Shown here piece by piece: positions 5,327 to 7,937 of a DNA stretch of 7,937 nt. This DNA is from Bacteroidales bacterium (GTDB lineage: Bacteria; Bacteroidota; Bacteroidia; Bacteroidales; UBA12077): NCBI GenBank assembly GCA_030643125.1, contig DAOWML010000087.1:1-7937 (forward strand), written 5' to 3'. Position 1 is the first letter of the stretch, and each line of letters opens with the position of its first letter. Under the pieces are notes generated by a model. It was not told where the DNA came from. It made no database searches and saw only the letters and a list, made by a program, of their open reading frames with translations. The translations under genes were made by a program, and so were the position numbers.

Positions 5327-7528
5327 ATGGCAAAGTTGAATGAGTACCCACTTCGTGAATTATTAAAGAAGATATTCGGTTTTGATAGCTTCAAAGGAAG
5401 TCAGGAGGAAATAATCAGAAGTGTACTGGATGGTAAGAACACATTTGTAATTATGCCCACAGGTGGTGGTAAATCAATGTGTTACCAATTACCGGCAATT
5501 ATTAATGAAGGAACTTCCATTATTATTTCTCCGCTGATAGCTTTAATGAAAAACCAGGTTGATGCAATTAGGAATTTTGGAGCGGAAAAAGGTATTGCCC
5601 ACGTATTAAATTCTTCTCTATCAAAAGTTGAGATTAATCAGGTAAAGGATGATCTTTTAGCGCAAAAGACTAAATTATTATATGTAGCACCGGAATCCCT
5701 GACGAAAGTAGAAAATATAGAATTCTTTAAAAATATAAAAATTTCATTGTACGCTATTGATGAAGCACATTGTATATCGGAATGGGGCCACGATTTCAGA
5801 CCTGAATACCGAAGGATTCGCCCAATAATTGAAGCAATAGGACAAAAGGTGCCTTTAATGGCTCTTACTGCTACGGCTACTTTAAAGGTACAGCAGGATA
5901 TTCAGAAAAATTTAGATATCATTGATGCAGAAGTATTTAAAGCTTCATTCGACAGGCCTAATTTGTATTATGAAATAAGGCCAAAAACAAAAAATGTAAT
6001 TAAAGATGTAATTAAATATATAAAAGGTCATCCAGGCAAATCAGGTATTGTTTATTGTTTAAGCAGGAAAAAGGTTGAAGAGCTGGCTGAAACTTTACAG
6101 GTAAACGGTATTAAGGCTTTACCCTATCATGCCGGATTAGATGCTATTACGCGTCGCACGAATCAGGATAATTTCCTAATGGAAGATGCTGATGTTATCG
6201 TTGCTACTATTGCTTTTGGAATGGGAATAGACAAACCTGATATTCGGTTTGTAATTCACCACGACATACCAAAAAGCATTGAGGGGTATTACCAGGAAAC
6301 AGGAAGAGGTGGCCGGGATGATGGCGAAGGAAATTGTATTACATTTTATAGTTACGATGATATCCTAAAGCTGGAAAAATTTATGAAAGGTAAGCCTGTT
6401 GCCGAGCAGGAAATAGCAAAACAACTTTTACAGGAAACTGTTTCTTATGCAGAATCATCTGTATGTCGCCACAGGCAGTTGTTACACTATTTTGGTGAGG
6501 AATATCCAAAAGATAATTGCGGTGCCTGTGATAATTGCCTGCACCCAAAAGAAAAATTTGAAGGACTGGAATATATTAGAATTGCTTTGGAGGCAATTAT
6601 TGAGGTTAAACAACTTTTTAAATCGAATCATATAATTAATATTTTAGTTGGTAAGAATACTGCTACAATTAAATCATTTAAACACAATAAACTGAAAGCT
6701 TTTGGAAGGGGAATGGACTATGATAATAAATTCTGGAACGCAGTAATTCGCCAATCACTTATTAATAATCTCATTATAAAAGATATTGAGAATTATGGAT
6801 TGTTAAAAATTACTGAGGAAGGTGAAGGTTTTCTTGAGAATCCTTTCTCAATTATGCTTACAAAGGACCATGATTATGAAAGCCCTGAAGGCTACGATGA
6901 GTTCTTTGATATGGCGGGAGGAAAAACCAATACTGCGGATCAGGAGCTTTTTATTTTACTGAAAGATTTGCGTAAAGAAATTTCACGAGAAGAAAAATTA
7001 CCTCCATTTGTTATTTTTCAGGACCCCTCTTTAGAGGATATGTCAATACAATATCCTATAATCGAAGAGGAGTTATTGCAGATTACCGGAGTTGGAACAG
7101 GTAAAGCAAAAAAATATGGACAACCTTTCCTCGAATTTATTCAAGAATATGTTGAGGAGAATGAAATTATGAGACCCAATGATTTGGTTGTGAAATCAGT
7201 CATTAACAAATCAGGACTCAAAGTTTATATTATCAAAAGTATTGATAGAAAATTAGCTCTCGAAGACATTGCTTTTACAAAAAATTTAACCGTAGCCGAA
7301 TTATTAACTGAAATTGAAAGAATAGTATCATCCGGTACAAGGGTAAATATCAGCTATTATATTGGCGAGTATGTTGATGAATATCATCAGGAGGAGATAT
7401 TCGAATATTTTAAAGAAGCTGAAACGGATTCGATAGAAGATGCTTTAGAAGAATTGGGAGAAAATGAGTATAACGAAGAAGAAGTAAGACTTATTCGGAT
7501 AAAATTTATGTCGGAAGTAGGAAATTAA
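5327..7528 (+). CDS. recQ: RecQ family ATP-dependent 3'-5' DNA helicase with RQC, HRDC and an extra C-terminal tail
   Basis: This 733-residue helicase of DNA repair and recombination has every core motif intact. They are motif 0 FKGSQEEII (22-30), Walker A MPTGGGKS (43-50), DEAH box (145-148) followed by the aromatic-rich loop SEWGHDFRPEY (151-161), TATAT (181-185), and motif VI QETGRGGRDD (323-332) carrying the expected arginine finger. The RecQ C-terminal zinc site has all four cysteines: C380, C398, C401 and C404. A winged helix (about 410-510, with FGRGMDYDNKFW) and an HRDC domain (about 535-612) follow. Residues about 615-733 form a further conserved-looking segment ending in an acidic helix-rich tail. 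E. coli RecQ, at about 610 residues, lacks it; I recall similar tails in Bacteroidota RecQ proteins. The ATG is preceded by AGGA (5319-5322, four-base spacing), the only plausible Shine-Dalgarno in the window. The stop is TAA. It is divergent from kdsD and may read through into the OmpH-like gene 84 bases downstream. Confidence 0.96.
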   Translation: MAKLNEYPLRELLKKIFGFDSFKGSQEEIIRSVLDGKNTFVIMPTGGGKSMCYQLPAIINEGTSIIISPLIALMKNQVDAIRNFGAEKGIAHVLNSSLSKVEINQVKDDLLAQKTKLLYVAPESLTKVENIEFFKNIKISLYAIDEAHCISEWGHDFRPEYRRIRPIIEAIGQKVPLMALTATATLKVQQDIQKNLDIIDAEVFKASFDRPNLYYEIRPKTKNVIKDVIKYIKGHPGKSGIVYCLSRKKVEELAETLQVNGIKALPYHAGLDAITRRTNQDNFLMEDADVIVATIAFGMGIDKPDIRFVIHHDIPKSIEGYYQETGRGGRDDGEGNCITFYSYDDILKLEKFMKGKPVAEQEIAKQLLQETVSYAESSVCRHRQLLHYFGEEYPKDNCGACDNCLHPKEKFEGLEYIRIALEAIIEVKQLFKSNHIINILVGKNTATIKSFKHNKLKAFGRGMDYDNKFWNAVIRQSLINNLIIKDIENYGLLKITEEGEGFLENPFSIMLTKDHDYESPEGYDEFFDMAGGKTNTADQELFILLKDLRKEISREEKLPPFVIFQDPSLEDMSIQYPIIEEELLQITGVGTGKAKKYGQPFLEFIQEYVEENEIMRPNDLVVKSVINKSGLKVYIIKSIDRKLALEDIAFTKNLTVAELLTEIERIVSSGTRVNISYYIGEYVDEYHQEEIFEYFKEAETDSIEDALEELGENEYNEEEVRLIRIKFMSEVGN

Positions 7529-7543
7529 GAATTATAAAATTTT

Positions 7544-7607
7544 GAATCAAGAATCAATAATAAATTTCTAATATCAAATAACAAATCCATTATTAACTTT
7601 TAACTTT
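7544..7607. repeat. Low-complexity spacer with paired heptamer repeats between recQ and the OmpH-like gene
   Basis: The 84-base gap is nearly all A/T and contains two perfect tandem heptamer pairs: GAATCAA twice at 7544-7557 and TAACTTT twice at 7594-7607, the second running into a T-tract just before the ATG at 7613. Between them are looser ATCAAATAACAAAT-like words. No strong hairpin terminator follows recQ. A possible promoter, TTTG (7541-7544) with TAAATTTC (7561-7568), has only 16 bases of spacing and one mismatch, so I do not call it separately. Confidence 0.5.
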
Positions 7608-7612
7608 TTTTT

Positions 7613-7937
7613 ATGACTGAAGAATTAAAAAACAACAATACAACAGGAAATACCGGTTTAATTTTAAGTGTAGTAGCCATAATCGGACTGATCATTATGT
7701 ATATTATTTATTTTACTAATAACGAAGAACCTGTTACAGAAAATATAGTCCAAAAAATGCCTGTCATTTCATCGGGATCGAATTCAATAGTTTTTGTTAA
7801 TTCGGATGTTTTACTTAAAGAATATGATTTGGTTAAAAAATTAACAGAGAAATTAGATAGTGAGAGAAAGAAAAAGGATGCGAATTTTATGGCAAAACAA
7901 AGAGCCTACGAAGATGATGCTGCATATTTTCAGCAAC
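7613..7937 (+). CDS. OmpH/Skp-like periplasmic chaperone with N-terminal membrane anchor (3' end cut by window edge)
   Basis: The frame opens at ATG 7613 and stays open to the window edge (108 codons visible). Residues 1-14 are polar, 15-34 form one hydrophobic helix (GLILSVVAIIGLIIMYIIYF), and an acidic stretch NNEEP follows. The only basic residue near the helix (K6) is before it, so the N-terminus should be inside and the rest periplasmic. From about residue 58 the sequence SIVFVNSDVLLKEYDLVKKL has the opening strand-and-helix pattern of OmpH/Skp proteins in Bacteroidota. It continues into a charged, coiled-coil-like helix (EKLDSERKKKDANFMAK). Skp-type proteins are trimeric holdases that carry unfolded outer-membrane proteins to BAM. 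Classical Skp has a cleaved signal peptide, but here I see no signal-peptidase site after the helix, so a tethered form is likely. No Shine-Dalgarno; the leader is a T-tract. Family assignment is fairly secure, exact role less so because the C-terminal half is missing. Confidence 0.8.
   Translation, partial: MTEELKNNNTTGNTGLILSVVAIIGLIIMYIIYFTNNEEPVTENIVQKMPVISSGSNSIVFVNSDVLLKEYDLVKKLTEKLDSERKKKDANFMAKQRAYEDDAAYFQQ

Noticed and set aside
6447..6635. Plus-strand 62-codon frame inside recQ
   Set aside because: It is an out-of-frame reading of the recQ zinc-binding region, with no independent start signal.

Overview
The window is an AT-rich chromosomal segment from a member of the Bacteroidota. 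The evidence is a DUF4293 membrane protein, a DUF5686 outer-membrane protein with an N-terminal carboxypeptidase-regulatory-like domain, a RecQ with a long tail after its HRDC domain, a membrane-anchored OmpH/Skp-like protein, and exact matches to the Bacteroidota -7 promoter element TAnnTTTG upstream of four of the six genes. The region looks like core genome: I see no transposase, integrase, phage gene, CRISPR array, tRNA or rRNA.

Layout. Four genes run on the minus strand, listed in their transcription order from right to left: kdsD (4055-5020), a DUF5686 outer-membrane protein (1464-3944), lptB (529-1266) and a DUF4293 protein cut by the left window edge (1-483). A 306-base divergent intergenic region (5021-5326) separates kdsD from recQ (5327-7528, plus strand). 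After an 84-base low-complexity gap comes the start of an OmpH/Skp-like gene cut by the right edge (7613-7937).

The common theme is the cell envelope. KdsD makes arabinose 5-phosphate, the first committed precursor of Kdo in the lipopolysaccharide core. LptB is the ATPase that powers lipopolysaccharide export. The DUF5686 protein is predicted to sit in the outer membrane. OmpH/Skp-like proteins act as periplasmic holdases for outer-membrane proteins. RecQ, a DNA-repair helicase, is the functional outlier. The gaps and separate promoter-like elements suggest that the minus-strand genes are not one tight operon.

Nothing here is convincingly a new biological system. The most unusual item is a symmetric 51-base stem-loop (1338-1388) built from 10-base-period CACAGAT/ATCTGTG units between the DUF5686 gene and lptB. 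Secondary points are a TTG start for kdsD without a Shine-Dalgarno sequence, a conserved-looking protein of unknown role lying between two lipopolysaccharide genes, the RecQ C-terminal extension, and an OmpH-like protein with an uncleaved-looking membrane anchor.
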